Made by a program: the position numbers and the translations under genes
The notes under the pieces: generated by a model
Told to the model about the DNA's origin: nothing
Seen by the model: only the letters and a program-made list of their open reading frames with translations
Databases searched by the model: none
Shown here: positions 33,222 through 42,331 of the stretch, piece after piece
Position numbering within the stretch: the first letter of the stretch is position 1
How the letters are laid out: each line of letters begins with the position of its first letter
DNA from: Acetobacteraceae bacterium
GTDB lineage: Bacteria > Pseudomonadota > Alphaproteobacteria > Acetobacterales > Acetobacteraceae
Direction: 5' to 3'
DNA length: 44,158 nt
Assembly: GCA_025452005.1 (NCBI GenBank)
Contig: JANWJK010000147.1
Location: 1-44,158 of the forward strand

Positions 33222-34946
33222 ATGCCAGCGACCATCCACCCCGCCCTCGCCGAGGGAAGGCGCCTGCCGAACGCGTGGGATGCGGCCGCGATCCTGTGCG
33301 TGTTCGCTGCACTGATCGGCATCGCGCATGAGGCGCCCGGCACGTTCGAGCGGATCGATGCGCCGCAGGCGCTCACGGTCAGCCTCGATCCGATCCACCT
33401 GCCGGATTACGCGCTGCGCACCACGATGCGGATGTTCGCCGCGCTGCTGGCGTCGCTGCTGTTCACCTTCGCCTATGCCACCGCCGCGGCGAAGAGCCGG
33501 CGCGCATCGCTGATCTTGATCCCGATCCTCGATATCCTGCAGTCGGTGCCGATCCTCGGGTTTCTGACCTTCACCGTGGTGTTCTTCATGGGCCTGTTTC
33601 CCGGCCGTGTGTTGGGGCTGGAGCTGGCGGCGATCTTCGCGATTTTCACCAGCCAGGCGTGGAACATGGCGTTCAGCCTGTACCAGTCGCTGAAGACGGT
33701 GCCGGCGGATCTGAAGGAGGCGGCCGACAGCTTCCACCTCACGCCGTGGCAGTGCTACTGGCGGCTGGAGGTACCGTTCGCCATCCCCGGCCTGGTGTGG
33801 AACACCATGATGTCGATGTCGGGCGGGTGGTTCTTCGTGGTCGCGTCAGAGGCGGTGTCGGTCGGCGACACCACCTGGAAGCTGCCCGGCATCGGCTCCT
33901 ATGTCGCGCTGGCGCTCGAGCAGCGCGACATACTGGCGGTGTGCTACGCGATCGTCGCCATGCTGGCGGTGATCCTCGCATACGACCAGTTGCTGTTCCG
34001 CCCGCTGGTCGCCTGGTCGGCGAAGTTCCGCTTCGAGACCACCGCCGGCACGACCGCCGACGATCCCTGGCTGCTGCGGCTCATGCGGCGGACGCGGCTG
34101 CTGAGCCGCCTTGGCGACGTGGTCGGCGATGCCGTTTCGGCGCTCGGCGGCTTGCCGCTCGCCATCCGGTCGCGCCGGAGCGCAACGCGCAGCGAACCGT
34201 CGCGCTGGGTCGATGCGTTGTGGCTGGCGGCACTTGCGGTCGTGCTTGTCTGGGCAGTGACGAAGATCGTCGGGTACATCGCCGCGGACCTGCGCTGGGG
34301 CGATTTGTGGCAGGCGCTGGGGCTCGGGCTGATCACGCTGGTGCGCGTCGCGGTGCTGATGGCGCTCGCGAGCCTGCTCTGGGTGCCGATCGGCGTTTGG
34401 CTTGGGCTGCGACCGGTCTGGGCGCGGCGGGCACAGCCGCTGGCGCAGTTCCTGGCTGCGTTCCCTGCCAATCTGCTGTTTCCGCCCGTCGTGCTGTTCA
34501 TTGTCTACTTCGGCCTGAGTGCCGATATCTGGCTGACGCCGCTGATGGTGCTTGGCACCCAGTGGTACATCCTGTTCAACGTCATCGCCGGGGCGGCCGC
34601 GTTTCCCGGCGACCTCCGGGAGGCGGCGAACAATTTCCGCGTCGGCGGCTGGCTGTGGTGGCGCAAGGTGATGATCCCGGGGATCCTGCCATACTACGTG
34701 ACGGGTGCGATCACCGCCTCGGGCGGTTCGTGGAATGCCGCGATCGTTGCCGAGGTGGCGTCGTGGGGCGATACCAAGCTGACAGCGCACGGTCTTGGCG
34801 CCTATATCGCGGCGGCGACCGAGCGAGGTGACTTTGCACGCGTGATACTGGGCGTCGCGGTCATGTCCTGCTTCGTCCTGCTGTTCAACCGGCTGCTGTG
34901 GCGGCCGCTCTATGCCTATTCGGAACGACACCTGAAACTGGGCTGA
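33222..34946 (+). CDS. NitT/TauT-type ABC permease with two fused permease domains
   Basis: 574 residues, about twice a normal permease. There are two BPD_transp_1 domains, about residues 65-265 and 360-570, each with about six helices and an EAA-type loop: LKEAADSFHLTPWQCYWRLEVPFAIPG in the first and LREAANNFRVGGWLWWRKVMIPGILP in the second. Between them lies a soluble linker of about 60 residues with many Arg (RSRRSATRSEPSR). A single chain thus provides the whole channel. No substrate-binding protein gene is adjacent. Substrates of related systems include nitrate, sulfonates and bicarbonate; which one applies here cannot be told. Confidence 0.87.
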   Translation: MPATIHPALAEGRRLPNAWDAAAILCVFAALIGIAHEAPGTFERIDAPQALTVSLDPIHLPDYALRTTMRMFAALLASLLFTFAYATAAAKSRRASLILIPILDILQSVPILGFLTFTVVFFMGLFPGRVLGLELAAIFAIFTSQAWNMAFSLYQSLKTVPADLKEAADSFHLTPWQCYWRLEVPFAIPGLVWNTMMSMSGGWFFVVASEAVSVGDTTWKLPGIGSYVALALEQRDILAVCYAIVAMLAVILAYDQLLFRPLVAWSAKFRFETTAGTTADDPWLLRLMRRTRLLSRLGDVVGDAVSALGGLPLAIRSRRSATRSEPSRWVDALWLAALAVVLVWAVTKIVGYIAADLRWGDLWQALGLGLITLVRVAVLMALASLLWVPIGVWLGLRPVWARRAQPLAQFLAAFPANLLFPPVVLFIVYFGLSADIWLTPLMVLGTQWYILFNVIAGAAAFPGDLREAANNFRVGGWLWWRKVMIPGILPYYVTGAITASGGSWNAAIVAEVASWGDTKLTAHGLGAYIAAATERGDFARVILGVAVMSCFVLLFNRLLWRPLYAYSERHLKLG

Positions 34947-34959
34947 ACGAGAGGCGCGC

Positions 34960-36270
34960 ATGGACACCAGCGTTACCCAGCAGTGCCTGCTCGAAGTGAG
35001 AGGATGCCGGCAGTCGTACCACAAGGAGGCCAGCGCCGATCTCGTGGTGCTCGACGATGTGAACCTGAGCCTGCGGGAGGGCGAGATGGTGGCGCTGCTG
35101 GGCCGCTCGGGCTCCGGCAAATCGACGCTGCTGCGCATCGTGGCGGGCCTGCTGGCGCCGACCGCCGGCGAGGTGCTTTGGCGGGATCGGCCGGTGCAGG
35201 GACCGGCCGAAGGCGTCGCGATGGTGTTCCAGAGCTTCGCGCTGTTCCCCTGGCTCACGGTGCAGGAGAACGTCGAACTGGGTCTGGAGGCGCGCGGCGT
35301 CGCCCGTGTCGAACGCGAAAGACGCGCCGAGGATGCCATCGACCTGATTGGTCTCGGCGGGTTCGAGAGCGCCTATCCGAAGGAACTGTCCGGCGGCATG
35401 CGTCAGCGCGTCGGTCTGGCACGCGCGCTGGTGGTGCATCCCGACCTGCTGCTGATGGACGAACCGTTCAGCGCGCTCGACGTATTGACCGCCGAGAACC
35501 TGCGCACCGACCTGATCGACCTGTGGTCGGAAGGCAAGCTGCCGGTCCGCTCGGTGCTGATGGTGACGCACAACATCGAGGAGGCGGTGCTGATGTGCGA
35601 CCGCATCCTGGTGTTCTCGTCGAACCCCGGCCGCGTGGCGAGCGAACTCCGCGTGCCATTCCCGCATCCGCGCAATCGTCTGGATCCGGCATTCCGTCAG
35701 TTGGTGGACGACATCTATGGGCTGATGACGCGCCGGCCAGTGCCAAGCATGCGCGCGGTGGCTGCGGCGGCGGCGGTGAGCATCGCGGTACCGCTGCATC
35801 GGGTCGGCACCAACCAGATGGCGGGTCTGATGGAGGCGCTGGCGGGCCCACCCTATAACGGCCGCGCCGACCTGCCGGCGCTGGCGGAGGCGCTGCAATA
35901 CGAGGCCGACGAGCTGCTGCCGCTCGGCGAAACGTTGCAGTTGCTGCATTTCTCCGTGCTGGAGGAAGGCGACATCCACCTGACCGATGAAGGCCGGCGG
36001 TTCGTCGCCGCTGACACCGAGGAACGCAAGGAACTGTTCGCGGCTGCGCTGACCGCATATGTTCCGTTGGCGCGCTTGATCCGCCAGGTGGTGGACGAAC
36101 GCTGGAACCATCGCGCCTCGGCGGTGCGATTCCGCGACGAGCTGGAGGATCACATGTCGCCCGACTACGCGGAGGACACGCTCCGTACCGTCATCGCCTG
36201 GGGCCGCTACGCCGAACTGTTCAGCTACGACGAGGAGGCGGAACAGTTCAGCCTGGAGGACATCGGGTAG
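34960..36270 (+). CDS. ABC ATPase with C-terminal AAA-associated domain
   Basis: 436 residues, 13 bp after the fused permease. The ATPase part (1-250) has Walker A GRSGSGKST, Q-loop VFQSFALFPW, signature LSGGMRQRVGLARAL and Walker B LLLMDEPFSALD. The extra C-terminal part of about 170 residues (265-436) contains GLMEALAG, ADLPALAEALQYEADELLPLGETLQLL and HLTDEGRRFV. It matches the AAA-associated C-terminal (winged-helix-like) domain found on some NitT/TauT-type ATPases, where it is thought to sense or regulate. It energises the permease before it. Confidence 0.9.
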   Translation: MDTSVTQQCLLEVRGCRQSYHKEASADLVVLDDVNLSLREGEMVALLGRSGSGKSTLLRIVAGLLAPTAGEVLWRDRPVQGPAEGVAMVFQSFALFPWLTVQENVELGLEARGVARVERERRAEDAIDLIGLGGFESAYPKELSGGMRQRVGLARALVVHPDLLLMDEPFSALDVLTAENLRTDLIDLWSEGKLPVRSVLMVTHNIEEAVLMCDRILVFSSNPGRVASELRVPFPHPRNRLDPAFRQLVDDIYGLMTRRPVPSMRAVAAAAAVSIAVPLHRVGTNQMAGLMEALAGPPYNGRADLPALAEALQYEADELLPLGETLQLLHFSVLEEGDIHLTDEGRRFVAADTEERKELFAAALTAYVPLARLIRQVVDERWNHRASAVRFRDELEDHMSPDYAEDTLRTVIAWGRYAELFSYDEEAEQFSLEDIG

Positions 36271-36331
36271 TTGTTCCGACCCCTGTCGATGGTGCAAACT
36301 GGGCCATCATGCGTTTCGTGGAGATGAAGGC

Positions 36332-37555
36332 GTGACCGTCGAGGACGAAACGATGGGCACGACGGACACAGCGCTGCGATCGGACGCAGCCGAGCAGTGC
36401 GACCTGACGATCCTGATGCCATGCCTGAATGAGGCGGAGACGCTGGCGAGCTGCATCGCCAAGGCGCGCAGCTTCCTGATCCGCACCGGTACCTGCGGCG
36501 AGGTGTTGATCGCCGACAACGGCAGCACCGACGGCTCGCAGCAGATCGCCGAAACGGCTGGAGCACGCGTCGTCGCCATTGCCGAGAAGGGCTACGGCAG
36601 TGCCCTCCTCGGCGGCATACGTGCCGCGCGCGGCCGCTACGTGATCATGGGCGATTCCGACGACAGCTACGATTTCAGTCGTCTGGAAGGTTTCGTCGAG
36701 AAGCTGCATGCCGGCTACCAGCTCGTCATGGGCAACCGGTTTCTCGGCGGCATCGCGCCGGGGGCGATGCCGCCACTGCACCGATATCTCGGCAATCCCG
36801 TGCTGAGCACGATCGGCCGCGTTTTCTTCCGCAGCCCTTGCGGTGATTTTCACTGTGGTCTGCGCGGGTTCGAGCGGAGTGCCGTGCTCGCGCTCGACCT
36901 GCAGGCGCCTGGCATGGAATTCGCCAGCGAAATGGTGGTGAAGGCCACCATCCACAAAATGCATATCGCCGAGGTGCCCACCACGCTGTCGCCGGATGGC
37001 CGCTCGCGCCCGCCCCATCTGAAGAGCTGGCGCGACGGCTGGCGGCACCTGCGCTTTCTACTGCTGTTCAGCCCGCGCTGGCTGTTCCTGTTCCCGGGTG
37101 CGACATTGTTCCTGGCCGGCTTGGCGATGATGGTCTGGTTGCTGCCCGCACCGCGGAGCGTGGCGGGCGTGACACTGGACATCCATACCCTGTTCTATGC
37201 CGCGCTCGCCGTGGTGGTGGGCTTCCATTCGATGCTGTTCTGGGTGTTCGCCAAGGTGTACGGCATGCGCGAAGGCATCGTGCCGCCGGATCCGCACTTC
37301 ACAGCGATGATGCGCCTCGCCACGTTGGAGGCCGGACTGATCGTCGGCGGCGTGCTGCTGCTGTTCGGGTTGGCTCTGGGTGTCTATGCGCTCGGCACAT
37401 GGGGCAGCGTCGAGTTCGGGGTGCTATCGCCGGAACGAGCGATGCGGCTGGTAATCCCGTCGGGCACCGCGATCCTGCTGGCGTTTCAGATCGCGTACGG
37501 GGCGTTTCTTCTCAGTGTGCTGGAAATCCGATCCAGCAGGTCAACCGGGCGGTAG
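36332..37555 (+). CDS. GT2 polyprenyl-phosphate sugar synthase-like glycosyltransferase
   Basis: 407 residues from GTG 36332; ATG 36353 is an alternative start. The GT2 domain has LTILMPCLNEAETL, LIADNGSTDGS, ARGRYVIMGDSDDSYDF (the DxD site) and the GNRFLGG segment, as in dolichol/polyprenyl-phosphate mannosyltransferases. The C-terminal 170 residues have four membrane helices. Such enzymes make polyprenyl-phosphate mannose or glucose on the inner face of the membrane; the product could feed GT-C enzymes such as the GT87 protein at 26019. This last link is inference. Confidence 0.85.
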   Translation: MTVEDETMGTTDTALRSDAAEQCDLTILMPCLNEAETLASCIAKARSFLIRTGTCGEVLIADNGSTDGSQQIAETAGARVVAIAEKGYGSALLGGIRAARGRYVIMGDSDDSYDFSRLEGFVEKLHAGYQLVMGNRFLGGIAPGAMPPLHRYLGNPVLSTIGRVFFRSPCGDFHCGLRGFERSAVLALDLQAPGMEFASEMVVKATIHKMHIAEVPTTLSPDGRSRPPHLKSWRDGWRHLRFLLLFSPRWLFLFPGATLFLAGLAMMVWLLPAPRSVAGVTLDIHTLFYAALAVVVGFHSMLFWVFAKVYGMREGIVPPDPHFTAMMRLATLEAGLIVGGVLLLFGLALGVYALGTWGSVEFGVLSPERAMRLVIPSGTAILLAFQIAYGAFLLSVLEIRSSRSTGR

Positions 37556-37574
37556 CTGCACATACCAGCTATCA

Positions 37575-37763
37575 TCAGCCCCGTGTCGCCGGCGCCTCGA
37601 TCGGCGCACAGTTCGTCCGCCCGGATGCAACGCAGTCCTGGATCCGCGCCGCCTGATTGAGCCGGTGCATGATGAACAGCACGGCGACGATCAGCGCCAC
37701 GATCGCCAGCAGTCCGAGCAGCGCGCGGCCGCGGTTCGGCTCCGGTGTTCCGGTTTTGTTCAC
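37575..37763 (-). CDS. Small single-pass membrane protein
   Basis: 62 residues from GTG 37763 behind a GAGGGG ribosome site, only 10 bp after the AI-2E transporter gene, so co-transcribed. One membrane helix (ALLGLLAIVALIVAVLFIMH) follows a short polar N-terminus; the tail has two Cys (IQDCVASGRTNC) that could form a disulfide outside the cytoplasm. No family is recognised. A role with the transporter is possible. Confidence 0.55.
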   Translation of the reverse strand: MNKTGTPEPNRGRALLGLLAIVALIVAVLFIMHRLNQAARIQDCVASGRTNCAPIEAPATRG

Positions 37764-37773
37764 GGCCTGCCCC

Positions 37774-38823
37774 TCAATGATCGGCCGTCGCACGTTCCTC
37801 GGCCACCGCCCATTCGTTGACCAGCGTATAGCCGATCCCAAGCAGCACCGGCCCCAGGAAAATGCCCAGCAGCCCGAACGCGATCGCCCCTCCCAGCACC
37901 CCAAGCACCGTCAGCAGGAACGGCAGTTGCGCGCCGCGGGCGATGAACCACGGCCGGATCACGGAATCGGCGCCCGACACCGCCACCACGCCATAGACCG
38001 CCAGGAAGATGCCCCATCCCAGGTGCCCGCTCCCCATCAGCCACAGCGCGGCGGGGATCCATACCACCGGCGCCCCGATCGGCAGGACGGACAGGAAGCC
38101 CGCCACCGCCCCCAGCAGCACCGGCCGCGGCACGCCCGACAGCCACAGACCGAACGCCGTCAGCATGCCCTGCACGATGGCCGTGAGCAGGATCCCGTAC
38201 ACCACGCCGCGCACCGTGGCGCCGGTGACGTGGATCAGTCGCTCAGCCCGCGGGCCGGCGATACGTTGCAGGATCATTCGCAGCCGCGCCGAGATCGGCT
38301 CGCCATACAGGTAGAAAAAGAACGCTATGAACAGCGCCAGCACGAACAGCAGCACGCCGTTGGCGAGGCCCAGCAGCATGCCCAGGCCACCCTCCAGCAC
38401 GATGCCGAAATACGGACGCAGCGCCTCCACCATGACGCTGATATCGGCCGCCCAGCGGTTCCATAGAGCGCCCAGGGTCGGGCCAACCAGGGGAATGTCG
38501 AACACCCAGTCCGGCGCGTCCGGCAGGCCGGCGCGGAGCGCGTCCTCGATGACGCCGCGCAGGTGATTCACGTCGTTGGCACCGCCGGGTGCCGCCAGCG
38601 CCAGCGGCAGCACCAGCACCACCGCGGTCAGCGCCACCATCACGCCGGCGGCCGCGCCGCGGCCCAGCCGAACCTGCTGGCGCAGCCACTCGCACACCGG
38701 CCAGGTGGTGAACACCAGGATCGCCGCCCACAGCAGGGACGAGAAGAACGGATACAGCACCAGCACGCAGCCGACGCCGATCCCGCCGAGCAGCAACGCC
38801 AACAGCACGCGTTCCGCGGTCAT
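37774..38823 (-). CDS. AI-2E family transporter
   Basis: 349 residues with about seven to eight membrane helices. It has the family's long polar loop in the first half (about 80-150), the helix FVLALFIAFFFYLYGE, and the C-terminal signature GFLSVLPIGAPVVWIPAALWLM followed by the IRPWFIARGAQLP motif. The family (PF01594) is named for the autoinducer-2 exporter TqsA, but many members have other or unknown substrates, including ions. Inner membrane. A small membrane protein gene follows in the same direction. Confidence 0.9.
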   Translation of the reverse strand: MTAERVLLALLLGGIGVGCVLVLYPFFSSLLWAAILVFTTWPVCEWLRQQVRLGRGAAAGVMVALTAVVLVLPLALAAPGGANDVNHLRGVIEDALRAGLPDAPDWVFDIPLVGPTLGALWNRWAADISVMVEALRPYFGIVLEGGLGMLLGLANGVLLFVLALFIAFFFYLYGEPISARLRMILQRIAGPRAERLIHVTGATVRGVVYGILLTAIVQGMLTAFGLWLSGVPRPVLLGAVAGFLSVLPIGAPVVWIPAALWLMGSGHLGWGIFLAVYGVVAVSGADSVIRPWFIARGAQLPFLLTVLGVLGGAIAFGLLGIFLGPVLLGIGYTLVNEWAVAEERATADH

Positions 38824-38883
38824 GCGCTGGTCAATCCCCCCGCCCGCTTGTAGCCTCCCGCCGCCCTACCGGGGAGGTCCGCG

Positions 38884-39663
38884 ATGCCGCGCCTGGCTGC
38901 CAACCTATCCATGATGTTCAACGAGGTGCCGTTCCTCGACCGTTTCGCCGCCGCCCGCAAGGCAGCGTTCGACGGCGTGGAGTTCCTGTTCCCCTACGAG
39001 CATCCGGCAGCCGAGTTGCGCAAGCGGCTGGATGGCGAGGGGCTGACCCAGGCGTTGTTCAACATGCCGCCGGGCGACTGGGCAAACGGCGAGCGGGGGT
39101 TGGCCAGCCTGCCGGGACGCCAGGCGCAATTCCGCGACGGCGTGCAGCAGGCGCTCGACTATGCGGGTGCGCTCGGGTGCCGGTTGGTGCACTGCATGGC
39201 CGGGATCGTGCCGGCGGGCGTGCCGCAGGTCACGGCGGCGAGCATCTATGCCGCAAACCTGGCATGGGCGGCGGAGCAGGCATCCAAGGCCGGCGTGAAG
39301 CTGGTGATCGAGCCGATCAACCACCGCGACATGCCGGGCTATTTCCTCAACACCGAGGCGCAAGGGGCCGCGGTGGTCGACGCTATTGGGCGCGACCGGC
39401 TCGGCCTGCAATTCGACGTGTACCACTGCCAGACCACCGAAGGCGACATCACCAAGCGCATGGAGCAGTTCATGCCGGTGATCGCGCATATGCAGATCGC
39501 CGATGTACCGGCCCGCAACGAACCGGGCACCGGGGAGATCGGCTGGCGCTTCGTGTTCCGGCGGATGGATGAGCTTGGGTATCGCGGCTGGGTCGGGTGC
39601 GAATACCGGCCCGCCGGGGATACCGTCGCCGGCCTGAAGTGGCGGCAGGAATTCGGGGTCTGA
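38884..39663 (+). CDS. hyi: Hydroxypyruvate isomerase
   Basis: 259 residues, the normal length, with a GGGGAGG ribosome site. It is a TIM-barrel xylose-isomerase-like protein: LAANLSMMFNEVPFLDRF at the start, GVEFLFPYEHPA, LFNMPPGDWANGERGLA, then IEPINHRDMPGYFL (metal and catalytic Glu) and QFDVYHCQ and GEIGW later. It interconverts hydroxypyruvate and tartronate semialdehyde. The next gene reduces tartronate semialdehyde to glycerate, so the pair forms the end of the glyoxylate/glycerate route. An OtnI-type isomerase acting on a four-carbon substrate is the alternative. Confidence 0.85.
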   Translation: MPRLAANLSMMFNEVPFLDRFAAARKAAFDGVEFLFPYEHPAAELRKRLDGEGLTQALFNMPPGDWANGERGLASLPGRQAQFRDGVQQALDYAGALGCRLVHCMAGIVPAGVPQVTAASIYAANLAWAAEQASKAGVKLVIEPINHRDMPGYFLNTEAQGAAVVDAIGRDRLGLQFDVYHCQTTEGDITKRMEQFMPVIAHMQIADVPARNEPGTGEIGWRFVFRRMDELGYRGWVGCEYRPAGDTVAGLKWRQEFGV

Positions 39664-39712
39664 AGCAAGGCCCACCACCAAGGCACAGAGACACGGCCTC
39701 AGGAGACGAACC

Positions 39713-40600
39713 ATGAAGATAGGATTCATCGGCCTCGGTATCATGGGCCGCCCCATGGCGCTGAACCTGCACAAGGCGCAGCACTCGCTGCTGGTGTACG
39801 ATCGGGCGACGCTGCCGGACGACATCCGCGCGGTCGCCGAGGTGGAGCCGGACGGCAAGACCGTCGCCCAGCGGTCCGAGGTGGTGATCCTGATGGTGCC
39901 GGACACCCCCGACGTGGAGAACGTCCTGTTCGCGCCCAACGGGGTGGCCGAGGGCCTGAAGCCGGGGACCCTCGTGATCGACATGTCCTCGATCAGCCCG
40001 ATCGAGACCAAGGCATTCGCCAAGAAGATAAACGCTCTCGGCTGCGACTACCTGGATGCTCCGGTGTCGGGTGGCGAGGTGGGGGCGAAGCAGGCCACGC
40101 TGACCATCATGGTCGGCGGACCCGAGGCGGCCTTCGCGCGTGCCAAGCCGTTGTTCGACCTGATGGGCAAGAACATCACGCATGTCGGCCCGGCGAACGG
40201 CGACGGCCAGACCTGCAAGGTGGCAAACCAGATCATCGTCGCGCTGAACATCCAGGCCTGTGCGGAAGCCCTCGTCTTCGCAGCAAAAGCCGGCGCCGAT
40301 CCGGCCAAGGTGCGGGCCGCGCTGATGGGCGGCTTCGCGTCCTCGCGCATCCTGGAGGTGCATGCCGAGCGCATGCTGAACGGCACGTTCAACCCCGGCT
40401 TCCGCATCCGGCTGCACCAGAAGGACCTGAACCTGGCGCTCTCGGCGGCGAAGGAGCTCAACCTGTCGCTGCCCAACACGGCCATCGCGCAGCAGATGTT
40501 CTCATCATGCGCCGCGCACGGCGGAGCGGATCTGGACCACTCGGCGCTGATCCTGGCGATCGAGGGACTGGCCGACCATTCCATTCGCGACGGGAAATGA
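39713..40600 (+). CDS. glxR: 2-hydroxy-3-oxopropionate (tartronate semialdehyde) reductase
   Basis: 295 residues with an AGGAG ribosome site. It is a beta-hydroxyacid dehydrogenase: NAD(P) motif GFIGLGIMGRPMALNL (residues 4-19), substrate motif DAPVSGGEVGAKQATL, the catalytic Lys in GQTCKVANQIIVALN (near 170), and FRIRLHQKDLNLAL in the C-terminal helical domain. It reduces tartronate semialdehyde to D-glycerate. Placed 49 bp after hyi, it completes the pathway from glyoxylate or hydroxypyruvate to glycerate. Cytoplasmic. Confidence 0.9.
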   Translation: MKIGFIGLGIMGRPMALNLHKAQHSLLVYDRATLPDDIRAVAEVEPDGKTVAQRSEVVILMVPDTPDVENVLFAPNGVAEGLKPGTLVIDMSSISPIETKAFAKKINALGCDYLDAPVSGGEVGAKQATLTIMVGGPEAAFARAKPLFDLMGKNITHVGPANGDGQTCKVANQIIVALNIQACAEALVFAAKAGADPAKVRAALMGGFASSRILEVHAERMLNGTFNPGFRIRLHQKDLNLALSAAKELNLSLPNTAIAQQMFSSCAAHGGADLDHSALILAIEGLADHSIRDGK

Positions 40601-40646
40601 TCCGGGTGAAGCGCACAGGCGACGAGTCGCAGGAGCTGCAAAAGGG

Positions 40647-40674
40647 TTGAAATTGCGAGCAGGCTGGTCATAAG
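40647..40674 (+). promoter_or_regulatory. Candidate sigma-70-type promoter of the XRE regulator
   Basis: TTGAAA at 40647-40652 and CATAAG at 40669-40674 are separated by 16 bases, about 78 bases before the start codon at 40752. The -35 matches five of six consensus positions and the -10 four of six. It stands out in GC-rich surroundings, but no experimental support can be seen. Confidence 0.4.
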
Positions 40675-40751
40675 CTTTACCGCCCGCGCCGATTCTGAGA
40701 CTCCGGTGATACAAGCTGGGATCGTGGGCATCGGGCCAGGGGGAAGGCCGC

Positions 40752-41639
40752 ATGTCGATGCGTTTCACCGAAATCGGTCAGCAGTTGCGGGCCTATCGCC
40801 TGGAGTCCGGGCTGCGCGCCGAGGAAATCGCCGCGCGCCTGGGCGTCTCCCGCGCCGCGCTCTATCGCTACGAGAAGGGCGAGGTTATCAAGCTCGACAC
40901 GATCAAGCGGCTGGCGGAGCTGCTCAAGATCTCGCCTTTGTCGCTGCTGGGGATCGGGGTCGAATATTACCATCGCCCGGTCGGCTACTTCGAGCGGGTC
41001 CGCCAGGTCGAGGAGACCGCGGACCAGATCCTCCAGCTCTTTGGCCCGGTCTGTTACCTCACCACATCGGACGCGTACGACAGCGCCCTGGCGGAGTGCT
41101 TCGAGGAGGCAGCCGAGCAGGTGACAACGGAGCGCACGGCGATGCGCTCCATGGCCGAGCAGGTCCTCGGCATCCTGACGGCGCGCAAGCGCATGTATGC
41201 GATGCGGCGACCGGGGATCATCGCCATGGTTTCGTTGTCGTCGGTGCAGCGCATGCTGGAGACCGGCGTCGCCGGCGGCATGCAGGTGTCGGACCGGGTC
41301 CGCCGGATCTGCCGCGATGTGGCGGTGACCGAGGTCGAGAACATGGCCGCCCTGATGGAGGCCGAACCGATGGGCCTGCAGTTCGGCCTGCTGACCGGCG
41401 CGGAGCCTTCATCGGCGTTCAAGATCCTGCGGGCCCGCGACCGGGTCAGCCTGGCGATCAATCCGTTCCGGCCGGACACGCATCCGTCGGCCCATACCGG
41501 GGTCGCGATGATCACCGGCGCCGATGAGGCGATCGCGGCGCACCAGAGAGTGGCCGAAGCGAGCTGGCGGGAGGCGCTGAAGGGTGCGGCCGGCGCAAAC
41601 CGGCTCCGCCAGTTGGCCGCGACCGCGGTGCCTGCCTGA
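40752..41639 (+). CDS. XRE-family transcriptional regulator
   Basis: 295 residues from ATG 40752 with a GGGGGAAGG ribosome site. The N-terminal helix-turn-helix is IGQQLRAYRLESGLRAEEIAARLGVSRAALYRYEKGEVIKLDTIKRLAELL (about 7-57). The remaining 230 residues form an uncharacterised, mostly helical domain, possibly for ligand binding or oligomerisation. It lies 151 bp after glxR on the same strand and may regulate hyi-glxR (inference). Confidence 0.85.
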   Translation: MSMRFTEIGQQLRAYRLESGLRAEEIAARLGVSRAALYRYEKGEVIKLDTIKRLAELLKISPLSLLGIGVEYYHRPVGYFERVRQVEETADQILQLFGPVCYLTTSDAYDSALAECFEEAAEQVTTERTAMRSMAEQVLGILTARKRMYAMRRPGIIAMVSLSSVQRMLETGVAGGMQVSDRVRRICRDVAVTEVENMAALMEAEPMGLQFGLLTGAEPSSAFKILRARDRVSLAINPFRPDTHPSAHTGVAMITGADEAIAAHQRVAEASWREALKGAAGANRLRQLAATAVPA

Positions 41640-41683
41640 CGCCAGGGGTGGGCGCTGCCGCGCCGCCCCTCTATGCTGGCCAC

Positions 41684-42331
41684 ATGGTGCCCCGGTCGTT
41701 CCCTGCCCTCCCCGCGCATCCCGATGTCGAACTCTGCTCCGAGCAGCGCGTATGGAGCGGGCGCTTTCCGCTCGATGTCGTGCGGTTTCGCCATCGCCGT
41801 TTCGATGGCGCCACGTCCGGGGTGAAGACCTGGGAGGTGTGGCGGCGCGGCCGCGCCGCCGCGGTGCTGCCGTACGAACCGGTGGCGGATGTGGTGGTGC
41901 TGATCGAGCAGTTCCGGCTGCCGGCGCTGATGGCGGGTCTCGATCCGGTGCTGGTGGAACTGCCGGCGGGCCTCTGCGACGATGGCGAGACGGCCGAGGC
42001 GACGGCACGGCGTGAGATGATGGAGGAGATGGGTCTGTCGGTCGGCACGCTGCGACGGATCGGCGGGGTCCTGCTGACACCGGGCGGCGCGGACGAGGTA
42101 TGCGAACTCTACGCCGGTCACGTGCAGGCGCCGGACGCCGACAGCGACGGCATCGCCGGCCATGCAGGGATGGCGGATGAGCACGAGGACATCCGCGTGC
42201 GGGTGTGGCCGGTGGCGCGCGCGATCGGCTGTGCGCTGAGCGGGCAGATCACCAATTCGGTGACGATGATCGGGTTGCTGTGGCTCGCGGCACAGCGCGA
42301 CCTGCTGCGGAAGGAGTGGACGGCGGCATGA
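41684..42331 (+). CDS. NUDIX hydrolase, ADP-sugar pyrophosphatase-like
   Basis: 215 residues from ATG 41684. The Nudix box is exact: G-x5-E-x7-REMMEEMGL (GLCDDGETAEATARREMMEEMGL), near residues 98-120. Upstream VLIEQFRLPAL and the following LLTPGGADEVCELYAGHV match the ADP-ribose pyrophosphatase branch (NudF-like), which splits ADP-ribose into AMP and ribose 5-phosphate. Its stop overlaps the alanyl-tRNA editing gene as ATGA. Confidence 0.9.
   Translation: MVPRSFPALPAHPDVELCSEQRVWSGRFPLDVVRFRHRRFDGATSGVKTWEVWRRGRAAAVLPYEPVADVVVLIEQFRLPALMAGLDPVLVELPAGLCDDGETAEATARREMMEEMGLSVGTLRRIGGVLLTPGGADEVCELYAGHVQAPDADSDGIAGHAGMADEHEDIRVRVWPVARAIGCALSGQITNSVTMIGLLWLAAQRDLLRKEWTAA

Noticed and set aside
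33846-36297. Two long minus-strand frames opposite the NitT/TauT-like transporter genes
   Set aside because: Both are low-complexity shadows of strongly supported plus-strand genes.
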